This document shows, piece by piece, positions 46,400 to 57,117 of a stretch of DNA of 64,000 nucleotides. The notes under the pieces were generated by a model, which saw only the letters and a program-made list of their open reading frames with translations, ran no database searches and had not been told where the DNA came from. The stretch comes from Pseudocitrobacter vendiensis. GTDB taxonomy: Bacteria; Pseudomonadota; Gammaproteobacteria; Enterobacterales; Enterobacteriaceae. The stretch covers positions 248,001 to 312,000 of the forward strand of contig NZ_CALSBS010000003.1 of NCBI RefSeq assembly GCF_943590815.1, written 5' to 3'. How positions within the stretch are numbered: the first letter of the stretch is position 1; each line of letters starts with the position of its first letter. The translations under genes were made by a program, and so were the position numbers.

Positions 46400-48007
46400 A
46401 TGAGTATTTCCTTGAAGAAGTCAGGGATGCTGAAGCTTGGTCTCAGCCTGGTGGCGATGACCGTCGCAGCGGGCGTGCAGGCCAAAACCCTGGTTTATTG
46501 TTCTGAAGGCTCGCCGGAAGGCTTTAACCCACAGCTCTTTACCTCGGGAACCACCTATGACGCCAGCTCGGTGCCAATCTATAACCGTCTGGTGGAATTC
46601 AAAACCGGTACTACCGAAGTTATCCCTGGCCTTGCTGAAAAGTGGGAAGTCAGCGAAGATGGCAAAACCTACACCTTCCACCTGCGTAACGGTGTGAAGT
46701 GGCAGGACAGCAAAGATTTCAAACCGACGCGCGACTTTAACGCCGATGACGTTGTGTTCTCATTCGATCGTCAGAAAAACGACCAGAACCCGTACCATAA
46801 AATTTCTGGCGGCAGCTATGAATACTTCGAAGGCATGGGCCTGCCGGAGCTGATTAGCGAAGTGAAAAAAGTCGACGATCACACGGTTCAGTTCATCCTG
46901 ACTCGCCCGGAAGCGCCGTTCCTTGCTGACCTGGCAATGGACTTCGCCTCTATTTTGTCAAAAGAATATGCTGACAACATGCTGAAAGCCGGTACGCCGG
47001 ATAAAGTCGACCTGAACCCAATCGGTACCGGACCATTCCAGCTGCAGCAGTACCAGAAAGACTCCCGTATTCTCTACAAAGCCTTCCCGGGCTATTGGGG
47101 CACCAAGCCGCAGATCGACCGTCTGGTCTTCTCCATCACGCCTGACGCTTCCGTGCGTTACGCCAAACTGCAGAAGAACGAATGCCAGGTGATGCCGTAT
47201 CCGAACCCGGCGGACATCGCACGCATGAAGCAGGATAAAAATATTACCCTGCACGAGCAGGCAGGCCTGAACGTGGGCTATCTCTCCTACAACGTGCAGA
47301 AAAAGCCGCTCGATGAAGTGAAAGTTCGCCAGGCGCTGACCTACGCGGTGAACAAAGAAGCGATCATCAAAGCTGTTTATCAGGGCGCTGGCGTAGCCGC
47401 GAAAAACCTGATCCCGCCAACCATGTGGGGCTATAACGACGACGTTAAAGACTACAGTTACGATCCTGAAAAAGCCAAAGCGCTGCTGAAAGAAGCAGGC
47501 CATGCAGACGGTTTCACCATCGACCTGTGGGCAATGCCGGTTCAGCGTCCCTATAACCCGAACGCTCGCCGTATGGCTGAGATGATTCAGGCTGACTGGG
47601 CGAAAGTGGGCGTGAAAGCCAACATCGTTACCTATGAGTGGGGCGAGTACCTGAAACGCGCCAAAGCGGGTGAACACCAGACGGTGATGATGGGCTGGAC
47701 CGGCGACAACGGGGACCCGGATAACTTCTTCGCCACCCTGTTTAGCTGTGCGGCCTCAGAGCAAGGCTCCAACTACTCGAAATGGTGCTATAAGCCGTTT
47801 GAAGACCTGATTCAGCCGGCACGCGCCACCGACGATCACAACAAGCGTATTGAACTGTACAAACAGGCTCAGGTGGTGATGCATGACCAGGCTCCGGCAC
47901 TGATCATCGCTCACTCCACCGTATACGAGCCGGTGCGTAAAGAAGTCAAAGGCTATGTAGTCGATCCGTTGGGCAAACACCACTTCGACAACGTCTCCAT
48001 CGAATAA
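46400..48007 (+). CDS. dppA: Dipeptide-binding periplasmic protein DppA
   Basis: A 535-residue periplasmic substrate-binding protein (SBP family 5), the E. coli length. The signal peptide covers about 28 residues (ending GVQA|KTLVYC). The family segments LVEFKTGTTEVIPGLAEKW and YGV-type lobe motifs such as NPIGTGPFQLQQY are present. It captures dipeptides, and in E. coli also haem and signals for dipeptide taxis, then delivers them to DppBCDF. First gene of the dpp operon; a REP hairpin follows. Confidence 0.98.
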   Translation: MSISLKKSGMLKLGLSLVAMTVAAGVQAKTLVYCSEGSPEGFNPQLFTSGTTYDASSVPIYNRLVEFKTGTTEVIPGLAEKWEVSEDGKTYTFHLRNGVKWQDSKDFKPTRDFNADDVVFSFDRQKNDQNPYHKISGGSYEYFEGMGLPELISEVKKVDDHTVQFILTRPEAPFLADLAMDFASILSKEYADNMLKAGTPDKVDLNPIGTGPFQLQQYQKDSRILYKAFPGYWGTKPQIDRLVFSITPDASVRYAKLQKNECQVMPYPNPADIARMKQDKNITLHEQAGLNVGYLSYNVQKKPLDEVKVRQALTYAVNKEAIIKAVYQGAGVAAKNLIPPTMWGYNDDVKDYSYDPEKAKALLKEAGHADGFTIDLWAMPVQRPYNPNARRMAEMIQADWAKVGVKANIVTYEWGEYLKRAKAGEHQTVMMGWTGDNGDPDNFFATLFSCAASEQGSNYSKWCYKPFEDLIQPARATDDHNKRIELYKQAQVVMHDQAPALIIAHSTVYEPVRKEVKGYVVDPLGKHHFDNVSIE

Positions 48008-48047
48008 TTAAAAAGCTGGATTGCTGCGCCTGTCCTCACCTGCACCT

Positions 48048-48077
48048 GTAGGCCGGATAAGCGCAGCGCCATCCGGC
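48048..48077. repeat. REP element between dppA and dppB
   Basis: GTAGGCCGGATAAGCGCAGC followed by GCCATCCGGC, a standard palindromic unit with GCCGGAT/ATCCGGC arms, about 40 bases after the dppA stop. Such elements protect upstream mRNA from 3-prime decay, as shown for malE-malF in E. coli. Confidence 0.88.
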
Positions 48078-48175
48078 GTAATACTTAGCCCGTGGCAGTG
48101 TACGTGCGGGCCAGGATTTGTGAGCAATACAGACACCCAGTTCCAGGCTGAGTGTCACTAGAGAGAATCCGGGTT

Positions 48176-49195
48176 ATGTTGCAGTTTATTCTCCGACGTT
48201 TGGGACTCGTCATCCCCACGTTTATCGGTATTACCCTTCTCACGTTTGCGTTTGTCCATATGATCCCCGGCGACCCGGTGATGATTATGGCGGGCGAGCG
48301 TGGTATCTCCCCTGAACGCCATGCCGAACTGTTGGCAGCACTCGGCCTTGATAAGCCGATGTGGCAGCAGTACCTCCACTATATCTGGGGCGTGTTGCAC
48401 GGTGATTTAGGGATCTCGCTGAAAAGCCGTCTCCCGGTGTGGGACGAGTTCGTGCCGCGTTTTAAAGCGACGCTGGAACTTGGTATCTGCGCCATGATGT
48501 TCGCCGTTGCCGTGGGTATCCCGGTGGGTGTGCTGGCTGCGGTGAAGCGCGGCTCTATCTTCGATCACACTGCGGTTGGCCTGGCGTTGACCGGCTACTC
48601 CATGCCTATCTTCTGGTGGGGCATGATGCTGATTATGCTGGTCTCGGTGCAGTGGAACCTGACGCCGGTTTCAGGGCGCGTGAGCGACATGGTGTTCCTT
48701 GATGACTCGAACCCGCTAACCGGTTTTATGCTGATAGATACCGCTATCTGGGGCGAAGAGGGCAACTTTATTGACGCGGTGGCGCATATGATTTTGCCAG
48801 CCATCGTGCTGGGGACCATCCCGCTGGCGGTGATTGTGCGTATGACGCGTTCTTCCATGCTGGAAGTATTAGGTGAAGATTACATCCGTACCGCGCGCGC
48901 CAAAGGGCTGACCCGCATGCGGGTCATCGTGGTGCACGCGTTGCGTAACGCCATGCTGCCGGTGGTGACCGTTATCGGCTTGCAGGTGGGGACGTTGCTG
49001 GCAGGGGCCATCCTGACGGAAACCATTTTCTCCTGGCCGGGGCTGGGCCGCTGGTTAATCGACGCCTTGCAGCGCCGCGACTACCCGGTGGTACAGGGCG
49101 GTGTGCTGCTGGTTGCGACGATGATTATCCTCGTCAACCTGCTGGTTGATCTCCTCTATGGCGTGGTGAACCCGCGTATTCGGCATAAGAAGTAA
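48176..49195 (+). CDS. dppB: Dipeptide ABC transporter permease DppB
   Basis: A 339-residue inner membrane permease, the E. coli length with the ATG at 48176 (an upstream in-frame GTG at 48152 is less likely). Six transmembrane helices; the EAA-type coupling motif is EDYIRTARAKGLTRMRVIV. Forms the channel with DppC. Nine bases separate it from dppC. Confidence 0.97.
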   Translation: MLQFILRRLGLVIPTFIGITLLTFAFVHMIPGDPVMIMAGERGISPERHAELLAALGLDKPMWQQYLHYIWGVLHGDLGISLKSRLPVWDEFVPRFKATLELGICAMMFAVAVGIPVGVLAAVKRGSIFDHTAVGLALTGYSMPIFWWGMMLIMLVSVQWNLTPVSGRVSDMVFLDDSNPLTGFMLIDTAIWGEEGNFIDAVAHMILPAIVLGTIPLAVIVRMTRSSMLEVLGEDYIRTARAKGLTRMRVIVVHALRNAMLPVVTVIGLQVGTLLAGAILTETIFSWPGLGRWLIDALQRRDYPVVQGGVLLVATMIILVNLLVDLLYGVVNPRIRHKK

Positions 49196-49204
49196 GGGGC
49201 CATC

Positions 49205-50107
49205 ATGTCACAAGTTACTGAAAATAAAACGGTGTCCGCACCGGTGCCGATGACGCCGTTGCAGGAGTTCTGGCACTACTTTAAACGTAACAAAGGCGCC
49301 GTGGTTGGCCTGGTTTATGTGGTTGTTGTGCTGTTTATCGCTATTTTTGCCAACTGGATTGCGCCGTATAACCCGGCAGATCAGTTCCGTGATTCCCTGC
49401 TCGTGCCGCCGGTCTGGCAGGAAGGCGGAAGCTGGGCGCATTTGCTGGGAACGGATGACGTCGGCCGCGATGTGATGACGCGCTTAATGTATGGCGCGCG
49501 TTTATCTCTGCTGGTGGGGTGTCTGGTAGTGGTGCTGTCGCTGGTGCTGGGGATTGTTCTTGGGCTGGTGGCGGGCTACTTTGGCGGCCTGGTTGATAAC
49601 GTCATTATGCGCGTGGTCGATATCATGCTGGCGCTGCCGAGCCTGCTGCTGGCACTGGTGCTGGTAGCCATTTTCGGCCCATCGATTGGTAACGCCGCGC
49701 TGGCGCTGACCTTCGTTGCGCTGCCGCACTACGTGCGCCTGACGCGTGCTGCCGTACTGGTGGAAGTGAACCGCGACTACGTCACCGCGTCTCGCGTGGC
49801 GGGGGCGGGGGCGATGCGCCAGATGTTCGTCAATATCTTCCCGAACTGCCTTGCACCGCTGATTGTTCAGGCGTCGCTCGGTTTCTCTAACGCCATTCTC
49901 GATATGGCCGCCCTTGGCTTCCTCGGCATGGGTGCGCAACCGCCAACACCGGAGTGGGGCACGATGCTCTCCGACGTGTTGCAGTTCGCGCAAAGCGCCT
50001 GGTGGGTCGTGACCTTCCCCGGTCTGGCGATCCTGCTGACGGTGCTGGCATTTAACCTGATGGGTGACGGTCTGCGTGACGCGCTCGATCCCAAACTGAA
50101 GCAGTAA
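49205..50107 (+). CDS. dppC: Dipeptide ABC transporter permease DppC
   Basis: A 300-residue permease, the E. coli length. The N-terminal OppC-type segment ([20 protein letters not shown]) precedes six helices; the EAA-type motif is [20 protein letters not shown], and [20 protein letters not shown] is the family signature. Partner of DppB. Confidence 0.97.
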   Translation: MSQVTENKTVSAPVPMTPLQEFWHYFKRNKGAVVGLVYVVVVLFIAIFANWIAPYNPADQFRDSLLVPPVWQEGGSWAHLLGTDDVGRDVMTRLMYGARLSLLVGCLVVVLSLVLGIVLGLVAGYFGGLVDNVIMRVVDIMLALPSLLLALVLVAIFGPSIGNAALALTFVALPHYVRLTRAAVLVEVNRDYVTASRVAGAGAMRQMFVNIFPNCLAPLIVQASLGFSNAILDMAALGFLGMGAQPPTPEWGTMLSDVLQFAQSAWWVVTFPGLAILLTVLAFNLMGDGLRDALDPKLKQ

Positions 50108-50117
50108 GAGGTTCGAG

Positions 50118-51101
50118 ATGGCGTTATTAAATGTAGATAAATTATCGGTGCACTTCGGTGACGAAGGTACACCGTTCCGCGCCGTTGACCGCGTCAGTTA
50201 CAGCGTTGATCAGGGCGAAGTGGTCGGGATTGTGGGCGAGTCAGGTTCCGGTAAATCCGTCAGCTCACTGGCGATTATGGGGCTGATTGACTATCCGGGC
50301 CGGGTGATGGCAGAGAGCCTTGCCTTTAATGGGCAGGATCTCAAGCGTATCTCGGAGAAAGAACGCCGCAATCTGGTCGGGGCGGAAGTCGCGATGATCT
50401 TCCAGGATCCGATGACCAGCCTCAACCCGTGCTACACCGTCGGTTTCCAGATAATGGAAGCGATTAAGGTGCATCAGGGCGGTAACAAGAAAACACGTCG
50501 TCAGCGGGCAATTGACCTGCTGAATCAGGTCGGCATTCCTGACCCGGCCTCGCGTTTAGACGTATATCCGCACCAGCTTTCCGGTGGGATGAGCCAGCGC
50601 GTGATGATCGCCATGGCGATAGCCTGTCGGCCAAAACTGCTGATTGCCGATGAACCGACAACGGCGCTCGACGTGACCATTCAGGCGCAGATTATTGAAC
50701 TGCTGCTGGAGCTTCAGCAGAAAGAGAACATGGCACTGATCCTGATTACCCACGATCTGGCACTGGTTGCGGAAGCCGCGCATAAAATTATCGTGATGTA
50801 TGCCGGCCAGGTCGTGGAAACCGGGGCGGCACATGATATTTTCCGCGCGCCGCGCCACCCATACACCCAGGCGCTGCTGCGTGCGTTGCCGGAGTTTGCT
50901 CAGGACAAAGCCCGCCTGGCGTCGCTGCCGGGCGTGGTTCCGGGCAAATATGACCGTCCGAACGGATGTCTGCTTAACCCGCGTTGCCCGTATGCGACGG
51001 ATAGATGCCGCACTGAAGAACCGGATCTGAACCTGCTAGATGGCGCGCGTCAGTCCAAATGTCACTACCCACTCGATGACGCCGGGAGGCCTACAAAATG
51101 A
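50118..51101 (+). CDS. dppD: Dipeptide ABC transporter ATPase DppD
   Basis: A 327-residue ABC ATPase. Walker A GESGSGKS (near residue 40), signature LSGGMSQR, Walker [13 protein letters not shown] and the C-terminal oligopeptide domain with cysteines [13 protein letters not shown] that bind an iron-sulfur cluster in related proteins. Four-base overlap with dppF (ATGA). Confidence 0.97.
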   Translation: MALLNVDKLSVHFGDEGTPFRAVDRVSYSVDQGEVVGIVGESGSGKSVSSLAIMGLIDYPGRVMAESLAFNGQDLKRISEKERRNLVGAEVAMIFQDPMTSLNPCYTVGFQIMEAIKVHQGGNKKTRRQRAIDLLNQVGIPDPASRLDVYPHQLSGGMSQRVMIAMAIACRPKLLIADEPTTALDVTIQAQIIELLLELQQKENMALILITHDLALVAEAAHKIIVMYAGQVVETGAAHDIFRAPRHPYTQALLRALPEFAQDKARLASLPGVVPGKYDRPNGCLLNPRCPYATDRCRTEEPDLNLLDGARQSKCHYPLDDAGRPTK

Positions 51102-52105
51102 GTACGCAAGAGGCCGCTCTGCAACCGCTGTTGCAGGCAACCGAACTGAAAAAATACTACCCGGTGAAAAAAGGGCTGTTTGCCCCCGAGCGTCTGGTAA
51201 AAGCGCTGGACGGCGTGTCGTTTACGCTCGAGCGCGGTAAAACGCTGGCAGTAGTGGGGGAATCCGGCTGCGGGAAATCGACGCTGGGGCGTCTGCTGAC
51301 GATGATTGAAACGCCTACCGGGGGGGCGCTTTCTTATCAGGGGCAGGACCTGCTCAAACACGATCCGCATGCGCAGAAATTACGTCGGCAGAAAATCCAG
51401 ATTGTCTTCCAGAACCCCTACGGCTCGCTGAACCCGCGAAAAAAAGTGGGGCAGATCCTGGAAGAACCGCTGCTGATTAACACCTCACTCAGCAAAGCCG
51501 AACGTCGTGAAAAAGCGCTGGCGATGATGGCGAAAGTGGGCCTGAAAACGGAACACTACGACCGCTATCCGCATATGTTCTCCGGCGGCCAGCGTCAGCG
51601 TATCGCCATCGCGCGTGGGTTGATGCTCGACCCGGACGTGGTGATTGCCGACGAACCGGTTTCCGCGCTGGACGTTTCGGTGCGCGCGCAGGTGCTCAAC
51701 CTGATGATGGATTTGCAGCAGGAGCTGGGGCTGTCTTATGTCTTCATCTCCCACGACCTGTCGGTGGTCGAGCACATTGCCGATGAAGTGATGGTGATGT
51801 ACCTCGGCCGCTGTGTGGAGAAGGGGACGAAAGACCAAATCTTCAATAATCCGCGTCATCCGTACACCCAGGCACTGCTTTCAGCGACACCGCGTCTGAA
51901 TCCGGACGATCGTCGCGAGCGCATTAAGCTCACCGGTGAACTGCCAAGCCCGCTGAATCCACCGCCGGGTTGCGCTTTCAATGCCCGCTGCCGTCGTCGG
52001 TTTGGGCCCTGTACCCAACTCGCGCCGCAGCTGAAAGAGTATAACGGTCAACTGGTTGCGTGCTTTGCCGTAGAGCAGGATGAAAACCCTGAAAAGGCGT
52101 TATAA
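51098..52105 (+). CDS. dppF: Dipeptide ABC transporter ATPase DppF
   Basis: A 335-residue ABC ATPase, one residue longer than in E. coli. Walker [10 protein letters not shown], signature FSGGQRQR, Walker [13 protein letters not shown] and the cysteine-containing end [12 protein letters not shown]. Pairs with DppD to energise DppBC. Last gene of the dpp operon. Confidence 0.97.
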   Translation: MSTQEAALQPLLQATELKKYYPVKKGLFAPERLVKALDGVSFTLERGKTLAVVGESGCGKSTLGRLLTMIETPTGGALSYQGQDLLKHDPHAQKLRRQKIQIVFQNPYGSLNPRKKVGQILEEPLLINTSLSKAERREKALAMMAKVGLKTEHYDRYPHMFSGGQRQRIAIARGLMLDPDVVIADEPVSALDVSVRAQVLNLMMDLQQELGLSYVFISHDLSVVEHIADEVMVMYLGRCVEKGTKDQIFNNPRHPYTQALLSATPRLNPDDRRERIKLTGELPSPLNPPPGCAFNARCRRRFGPCTQLAPQLKEYNGQLVACFAVEQDENPEKAL

Positions 52106-52249
52106 GGTCTGGAAGGCAGCGCGCATCTTGCGAGATTGCCAGGTGAAGAGAATAAATAAAAAAGCGTAGTATCGACGCCAGGCCGGGTTCGCCCGGTCAG
52201 GCGCAATGTTGCGGGGGCTTGATCCCCGGCGGCATTGGTTGCTGGAAAG

Positions 52250-52316
52250 AGAAAACCCCCGCACGTTGAGAGGTTTAACCTGACAACATAACGGGGGCTT
52301 ATCTTGACTCTAGACA
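52250..52316 (-). ncRNA. Rdl-type antisense RNA (approximate limits)
   Basis: On the minus strand CCCCCGT ... GCGGGGG forms a long stem (complement of 52256-52297) followed by TTTTCTC, the expected terminator of an Rdl antisense RNA against the ldr leader. The length of about 66 bases follows the E. coli Rdl RNAs; the start is an estimate. Confidence 0.55.
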
Positions 52317-52363
52317 ATTCAAGAATAGCCGCGAACCGTTGTCATTTCAAGCAAGGCGGCTAT

Positions 52364-52471
52364 ATGACGTTCGCACAACTCTGTGTGATCTTCTGGCACG
52401 ATCTGGCAGCGCCGATTCTGGTGGGGGTTATTACCACCGCAATCGTGAGCAGGTGGCGTAACCGGAGATAA
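52364..52471 (+). CDS. ldrD: Ldr-family type I toxin, 35 residues
   Basis: A 35-codon gene encoding a small hydrophobic peptide beginning MTFAQLCVIFWHDLAAPILV and ending in a basic WRNRR. E. coli LdrD (MTFAELGMAFWHDLAAP...) has the same length and the same place between dpp and bcsG. Overproduced Ldr peptides compact the nucleoid and stop growth; the Rdl antisense RNA prevents translation. The AAGGCGGC upstream is the likely ribosome site. The frame is intact. The dppF-ldr spacer (258 bases) contains one long-direct-repeat-type leader and no other gene. Confidence 0.85.
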   Translation: MTFAQLCVIFWHDLAAPILVGVITTAIVSRWRNRR

Positions 52472-52520
52472 TCCGCAGGCGGGCGTCAGGCTGTCGAGAT
52501 GGCAACGTGCGCCCGAAACA

Positions 52521-52552
52521 GGCCGCAGGGGTAACATCCTGCGGCCTTTTTT
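52521..52552 (+). terminator. Terminator after ldr
   Basis: GGCCGCAGG (52521-52529) and CCTGCGGCC (52538-52546) followed by six T. It ends immediately before the bcsG stop codon of the opposite strand. Confidence 0.9.
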
Positions 52553-52554
52553 GC

Positions 52555-54234
52555 TTATTGCGGGTACGGCACCCAGTCACCGCCGTTCAGGCGAACGTAA
52601 GGTTTACCCTGGTATTGCATCACAACGGCGTTGGAGTTCTCGGAGACCGGAGCCGTTTGCGGCAGGTTGTTGGTATAAGCCTGCCAGTCCACGCTGTCTT
52701 CATTGAACATCTTACCGTCAACGGCGCGGGCAACCAGTTCGGAGACCGCAAGGTAGCTGCTCGGCTGATCGATGACGATCGGCGCGCCCTGATGCGGCGC
52801 TTTCATGCCAAAGAATTTCACTGCGGCAGGAACATGCGTAATGGACGGGCTCGGGATATCGCGCAGGCCAGAAACCTGCATTTTATCGCCCTGCAGCGCT
52901 GCGCCGTGTTCCGGCACCACGACGACCATCACTTTACGCCCTGATTTTTCCAGCTCGGTAAAGAAGGTATCCAGCTCATCAAACAGCTTCTGCGCACGCG
53001 CTTTGTAATCGGCGGTTTTGCTCTGGCCCTGATAGTGGTTACCGTCGTGCAGCGGCAGAATGTTGAAGAAGGTTGCGGTGCGTTTTTCCGCCCCCTGGCC
53101 TTCCGACTCCTGCCAGCGTTTCAGGACGGCAAGATCGTCATACACCGGCGAGCCGTCGAAGGAGAGCAGGTTAACCGGCAGTTTGCTTTGATCCATCAGC
53201 GGGCTTTGCACGCCTCCGTTATCACGTATTTCTTTCAGGAAGCCACCAAAGACGCCGTTGTGATCCAGCATCAGTTGCTGCGCGAAGCCCAGTTTGCTCA
53301 GGTTGTCGAACAGGTAGCACTGATTCCCGGCGGGTTGATATAGATTGGTATGCGACGGTTGACCGCAGCTGGCGCGCAGCAGGCGAATCGCCGCCGGTCC
53401 GCTGTAGGAGGTTGCTGAGTTGAAGTTGGTAAAGCGAATATCAAAGTGCGACCACAGCGGGTGCTGCATCAGGCCAGCCGCTTCAATATCGGCGTTCGAG
53501 AGCGAGCAGATGTTGATCACCAGCAGTTCAAACGGCTGGGCATCGGCAGGCAAGGCGTCCGGGAATTTGGTCGAGCGTTTCTCTTCAGATTGATAGAAGC
53601 TGCTTAGCCAGGCGTTGAGATTGGCCGAGGTCGGCGGCGCAGTTTGCGCAGGGATATCTCCGACGACCGGCGTATTGCCCGCCGTAGCGACCGTCGCGGC
53701 AGCCGTGCCGCCAGTGGTGGTGACAGTATTGGTCGGCTGGCCGCCCGGGAACAGGCTAAAAGAGGGGCCAACCAGGGTAATCAGGTTCAGCCAGACCATC
53801 GCCGCAACCACAAATACCGTTACGCGAATCCACTGGGTTAAGAACAGCCAGGCGACCAGCAGCACAAAGAAGGCGCCGACCATCTGCCAGTTAATAAAGC
53901 GAGTGACCAGATCCCACATGTAGTCCGCACTGAAGCCAGCAATTTGCGAGCCCTGGCTCATGATGCTTTCCGGACCCGGCAGCCAGGTATCATGCCAGAA
54001 GAGGGCAAAGCCTATCGGGATGGCAATCCAGTTACGCCATTTATGCAGGCGGCGATTGGGCAGCGGAAACAGCAGAAACGCCATAAACACCAGGTTCTGC
54101 ATGGCGTGGAAATTGAGGTAACCGGCCCACAGCAGGCCGAATTTTACCAGGAAATAGAAGTTCCAGCCGGACAAGCCGCGCCAGTATTGCCAGAGCGGCG
54201 ATGAGGCCGTGGCGGTTTGGGTTGATTGGGTCAT
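52555..54234 (-). CDS. bcsG: Cellulose phosphoethanolamine transferase BcsG
   Basis: A 559-residue inner membrane enzyme, the E. coli length. Five N-terminal transmembrane helices (to about residue 160) are followed by a Pro/Thr-rich linker and a periplasmic alkaline-phosphatase-fold domain, with the nucleophile Ser in [19 protein letters not shown] and [10 protein letters not shown] supplying metal ligands. It adds phosphoethanolamine to nascent cellulose. Overlaps bcsF by four bases. Confidence 0.97.
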   Translation of the reverse strand: MTQSTQTATASSPLWQYWRGLSGWNFYFLVKFGLLWAGYLNFHAMQNLVFMAFLLFPLPNRRLHKWRNWIAIPIGFALFWHDTWLPGPESIMSQGSQIAGFSADYMWDLVTRFINWQMVGAFFVLLVAWLFLTQWIRVTVFVVAAMVWLNLITLVGPSFSLFPGGQPTNTVTTTGGTAAATVATAGNTPVVGDIPAQTAPPTSANLNAWLSSFYQSEEKRSTKFPDALPADAQPFELLVINICSLSNADIEAAGLMQHPLWSHFDIRFTNFNSATSYSGPAAIRLLRASCGQPSHTNLYQPAGNQCYLFDNLSKLGFAQQLMLDHNGVFGGFLKEIRDNGGVQSPLMDQSKLPVNLLSFDGSPVYDDLAVLKRWQESEGQGAEKRTATFFNILPLHDGNHYQGQSKTADYKARAQKLFDELDTFFTELEKSGRKVMVVVVPEHGAALQGDKMQVSGLRDIPSPSITHVPAAVKFFGMKAPHQGAPIVIDQPSSYLAVSELVARAVDGKMFNEDSVDWQAYTNNLPQTAPVSENSNAVVMQYQGKPYVRLNGGDWVPYPQ

Positions 54235-54425
54235 TTTTCTGTTTTCGCTCTGGAACTGGAACCCCGGCGGACGATACCAGCCGGTTTGACATAACGCGGT
54301 TTAAAGAACATCAGCCGGAAGGCGTTTTCGATGCGGCGCTGATAGTGGCGCGTCAAATATCCCAGCGGGAAGAAAAGCAGCGCGCACAAGACGACTAACT
54401 GAATAATATCGCTTATCGACATCAT
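54231..54425 (-). CDS. bcsF: BcsF, small cellulose synthase membrane protein
   Basis: A 64-residue protein with one N-terminal transmembrane helix ([20 protein letters not shown]) and a basic tail with the conserved [11 protein letters not shown]. coli BcsF has 63 residues. It helps recruit BcsE and BcsG at the cellulose machine. Overlaps both bcsE and bcsG by four bases. Confidence 0.95.
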   Translation of the reverse strand: MMSISDIIQLVVLCALLFFPLGYLTRHYQRRIENAFRLMFFKPRYVKPAGIVRRGSSSRAKTEK

Positions 54426-55981
54426 GATGACTGTTCTCCCGTGTCAGCGGATAAACGATGCGGTTCCGGATACCGACGCCAGTGACGGCCATCGTGCGTG
54501 GCGTTGATAATTTTGCCCGGCTGGATGGTCACCGGCAGCGGCTTCGTCCAGCGCTCCGGTTTCACGTCCTGCATATTCACCAGTTCTGCCGCGATTTGTT
54601 TATCTTCAAACCAAATCACCCGGTTAGAGAAAATGTCGCCCGTCGGCAGCGGGAAAATATGGTTCAGGGCGATATCGAGATCGTTGACCCGACAAAACGA
54701 TAAAAAGATCATCAGGCGCTTATCTGCAATGGTAGCAATATCGCCCATACGGTGCGGACGGCACAGGGTCAGCGCTTGTTCAACGCGCAATCCCGGCGCC
54801 GGACGCAGCGCGACCAGCACACCTTTGCCATCGGCAGGCAGCAACGGATTGCTGACGATTTTTTGTACCGCATCGCAGAATACATCCCACTTCTGGTAAC
54901 CTTTAAGCTTCAGGGGTTCGGTATTACTGAACAGCGTAGTCAAATCTTCCGGTACGCGGCGGCTGAATTGCTGATTTTGCACGCTTTCAATTAAGGTCAG
55001 GCAGCGCGAAAGCGCCGAACTGTGAGAGATCACAAGGTTCGCCCCGCAGCTTAACAGCAGGCGCTCGTCGGTGGCGCGCAGGCTGGGCACGCTTTCGCGC
55101 ACCACGATTTTCAACGCTGTACCGCGCTGGCGTCGTAAGGTGTGAATATAACGCGCGAGCTGTTCAATCTGGCTGTTCTGGCCCATCACGAAAATCACCG
55201 TCGCGGCCTGCGCGCTGCGCGCGGCATTAAAGACGGCATCGTTGGTGTCGAATACGGACCAGTGCTCAGAAAGCGGCGGAGCCCCTTCCAGAAAAGCAAT
55301 ATTGCTTAATACCGCTTTTTCATCAGTACGCGGCTGAACATTTGCCAGCTCTTCAGGAACTAATTCCAGACCGTTATCGTTTTTCCTGATGAGAAGTTGC
55401 TGGCGGGCGCTTACGCCTTTTTCATTTGCCCAAAAGGCAATGTCAAAAAGCATTCCATCGCCCTGGTAACGTAAACTTGCCAGACCGGCAAGCGAACCGT
55501 ACTCACTTAACAAACGCGAGGTTTGGGCATCCGAATTGTTTCCGGGGCTGAGAATCAATAGGGTGCAACGATGGTATTTTACCCACTTATTGGATTTACT
55601 GAGCCAATCGTGAAATTTTTCTGGAGGAATATTTTTCCATGCATTATTGCTGCATAAAACCACAACCAGATAATTTGTAGGATCGAGACAACAGAGTAAA
55701 TCGCGGCGCATAAAGTATAGACTGCTTTCATTTTCCTGCATGGAAAAAAGATCTATTTTTTGAGGCCCACAGTCTTCGTCTAACTTTATGATTTTCTTTG
55801 GATCTGAACCCATGCAGACCACCGCGACCCGCGCCTCTTTTGGTTGCGCGGAAAGGGTTTGGTTGAGCAGGCTGACAGCGTCTTCATGGCGATCGGTATT
55901 AACCCACCATATGCCACCGGTCGGCATGTGACTGACTTCGTCCCATAATGACTGAATACCAATAGAAAATATGGGGTTCAT
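54422..55981 (-). CDS. bcsE: BcsE, cyclic-di-GMP-binding cellulose regulator
   Basis: A 519-residue protein (E. coli 523). The C-terminal GIL/degenerate GGDEF region contains the RxxD-type site RMGD (in [18 protein letters not shown]) that binds cyclic-di-GMP in homologues. It raises cellulose output at the membrane through BcsF. First gene of bcsEFG, divergent from bcsRQABZC. The first 190 codons are visibly more AT-rich than the rest. Confidence 0.95.
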   Translation of the reverse strand: MNPIFSIGIQSLWDEVSHMPTGGIWWVNTDRHEDAVSLLNQTLSAQPKEARVAVVCMGSDPKKIIKLDEDCGPQKIDLFSMQENESSLYFMRRDLLCCLDPTNYLVVVLCSNNAWKNIPPEKFHDWLSKSNKWVKYHRCTLLILSPGNNSDAQTSRLLSEYGSLAGLASLRYQGDGMLFDIAFWANEKGVSARQQLLIRKNDNGLELVPEELANVQPRTDEKAVLSNIAFLEGAPPLSEHWSVFDTNDAVFNAARSAQAATVIFVMGQNSQIEQLARYIHTLRRQRGTALKIVVRESVPSLRATDERLLLSCGANLVISHSSALSRCLTLIESVQNQQFSRRVPEDLTTLFSNTEPLKLKGYQKWDVFCDAVQKIVSNPLLPADGKGVLVALRPAPGLRVEQALTLCRPHRMGDIATIADKRLMIFLSFCRVNDLDIALNHIFPLPTGDIFSNRVIWFEDKQIAAELVNMQDVKPERWTKPLPVTIQPGKIINATHDGRHWRRYPEPHRLSADTGEQSS

Positions 55982-56153
55982 CGTGTCCTTCTTTTTGCGG
56001 ATTAGCCTGCATATCAGTTTACTAGCGAAAGCAGTAGAATAAACCTAAGATTGAAATTAAATAACATCAGATTTAGCATGTAAACGAATTTCAGGAAAAG
56101 CTTGCATAGCACCGTAGCGTAGTTCCTGGTTTATTCCATAGGGATCGACAAAA

Positions 56154-56354
56154 ATGCCTGATAATGAACCCATGACATCGTCAGATTCGACGCTCGGTTA
56201 TACATTTCAGAATGACTTCCTGGCATTGAGCCGGGCATTTTCTTTGCCGGACATAGACTACACCGATATTTCTCAGCGCGAACAACTTGCCGCAGCCTTT
56301 AAGCGTTGGCCTTTGCTGGCTGAGTTTGCAGAACAAAAAGTCGAACAAAAATAA
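56154..56354 (+). CDS. bcsR: BcsR, cellulose synthase accessory protein
   Basis: A 66-residue protein (E. coli 62). The family core FSLPDIDYTDISQREQLAAA and KRWPLLAEFA is well conserved. It binds BcsQ and is needed for assembly of the cellulose secretion complex. It starts the bcsRQABZC operon; 172 AT-rich bases divide it from bcsE. Confidence 0.95.
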   Translation: MPDNEPMTSSDSTLGYTFQNDFLALSRAFSLPDIDYTDISQREQLAAAFKRWPLLAEFAEQKVEQK

Positions 56355-56364
56355 GGAAGCCATA

Positions 56365-57117
56365 ATGGCCATTCTGGGATTACAGGGCTTGCGTGGCGGA
56401 GTGGGAACCACTTCCGTTACGGCAGCGCTAGCCTGGTCATTACAACTACTTGGCGAATCGGTGCTGGTGATTGATGCTTGCCCCGATAATTTGCTGCGCC
56501 TGTCATTTAATGACGACATCGCCCACAAAGGCGGCTGGGCGCGTGCGGTGCTTGACGGAGCCGACTGGCGCGATGCCGGGATGCGTTATACCTCGCTGAT
56601 TGACGTTTTACCGTTTGGCGCGCTGACGCCGGGCGAGCGTGAGAATGTCCTGTCGCTGGCGGATAAACTTGCGGAAATTACCGCCATTGTTGACGCGCTC
56701 CAGCGTCAGGGAGAGTATCGCTGGATCCTCCTCGACCTGCCGCACGGTTTTTATCCGTGGACGCAATCCCTGATGGCGGCCTGCCATCATACGCTGATGA
56801 TTGTCCAGCCGGACACCAACTGCCACGTGCGCCTGCACCAGCAGGCGCTGCCGGTGAATGCCCATATCCTGATTAACGACCTGCGCGTCGGCAGTCAGCT
56901 CCAGGAAGATCTTTATCAGGTATGGCTGCAAACCCAGCGCCGCCTGCTGCCGATTGCCGTGCATCGTGACGAAGCGATGGCCGAGAGTATGGCAGCGAAA
57001 CAACCGCTGGGCGAATATCGTCACGACTCGCTGGCGGCGGAAGAGATCCTGACGCTGGCGAGCTGGTGTCTGCTGCATTACGCCGGTGTCCGCGCTCCTG
57101 AGGAGTCCGCATCATGA
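56365..57117 (+). CDS. bcsQ: BcsQ, MinD/ParA-like ATPase for cellulose secretion
   Basis: A 250-residue protein, the E. coli length with the ATG at 56365 (AAGGAAG upstream). The deviant Walker A reads LRGGVGTTSVT, as in E. coli BcsQ, followed by VLVIDACPDN and WILLDLPHG. It positions the cellulose synthase, typically at a pole, with BcsR. It overlaps bcsA by four bases (ATGA). The frame is intact, unlike the K-12 copy, which has a stop codon. Confidence 0.96.
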   Translation: MAILGLQGLRGGVGTTSVTAALAWSLQLLGESVLVIDACPDNLLRLSFNDDIAHKGGWARAVLDGADWRDAGMRYTSLIDVLPFGALTPGERENVLSLADKLAEITAIVDALQRQGEYRWILLDLPHGFYPWTQSLMAACHHTLMIVQPDTNCHVRLHQQALPVNAHILINDLRVGSQLQEDLYQVWLQTQRRLLPIAVHRDEAMAESMAAKQPLGEYRHDSLAAEEILTLASWCLLHYAGVRAPEESAS

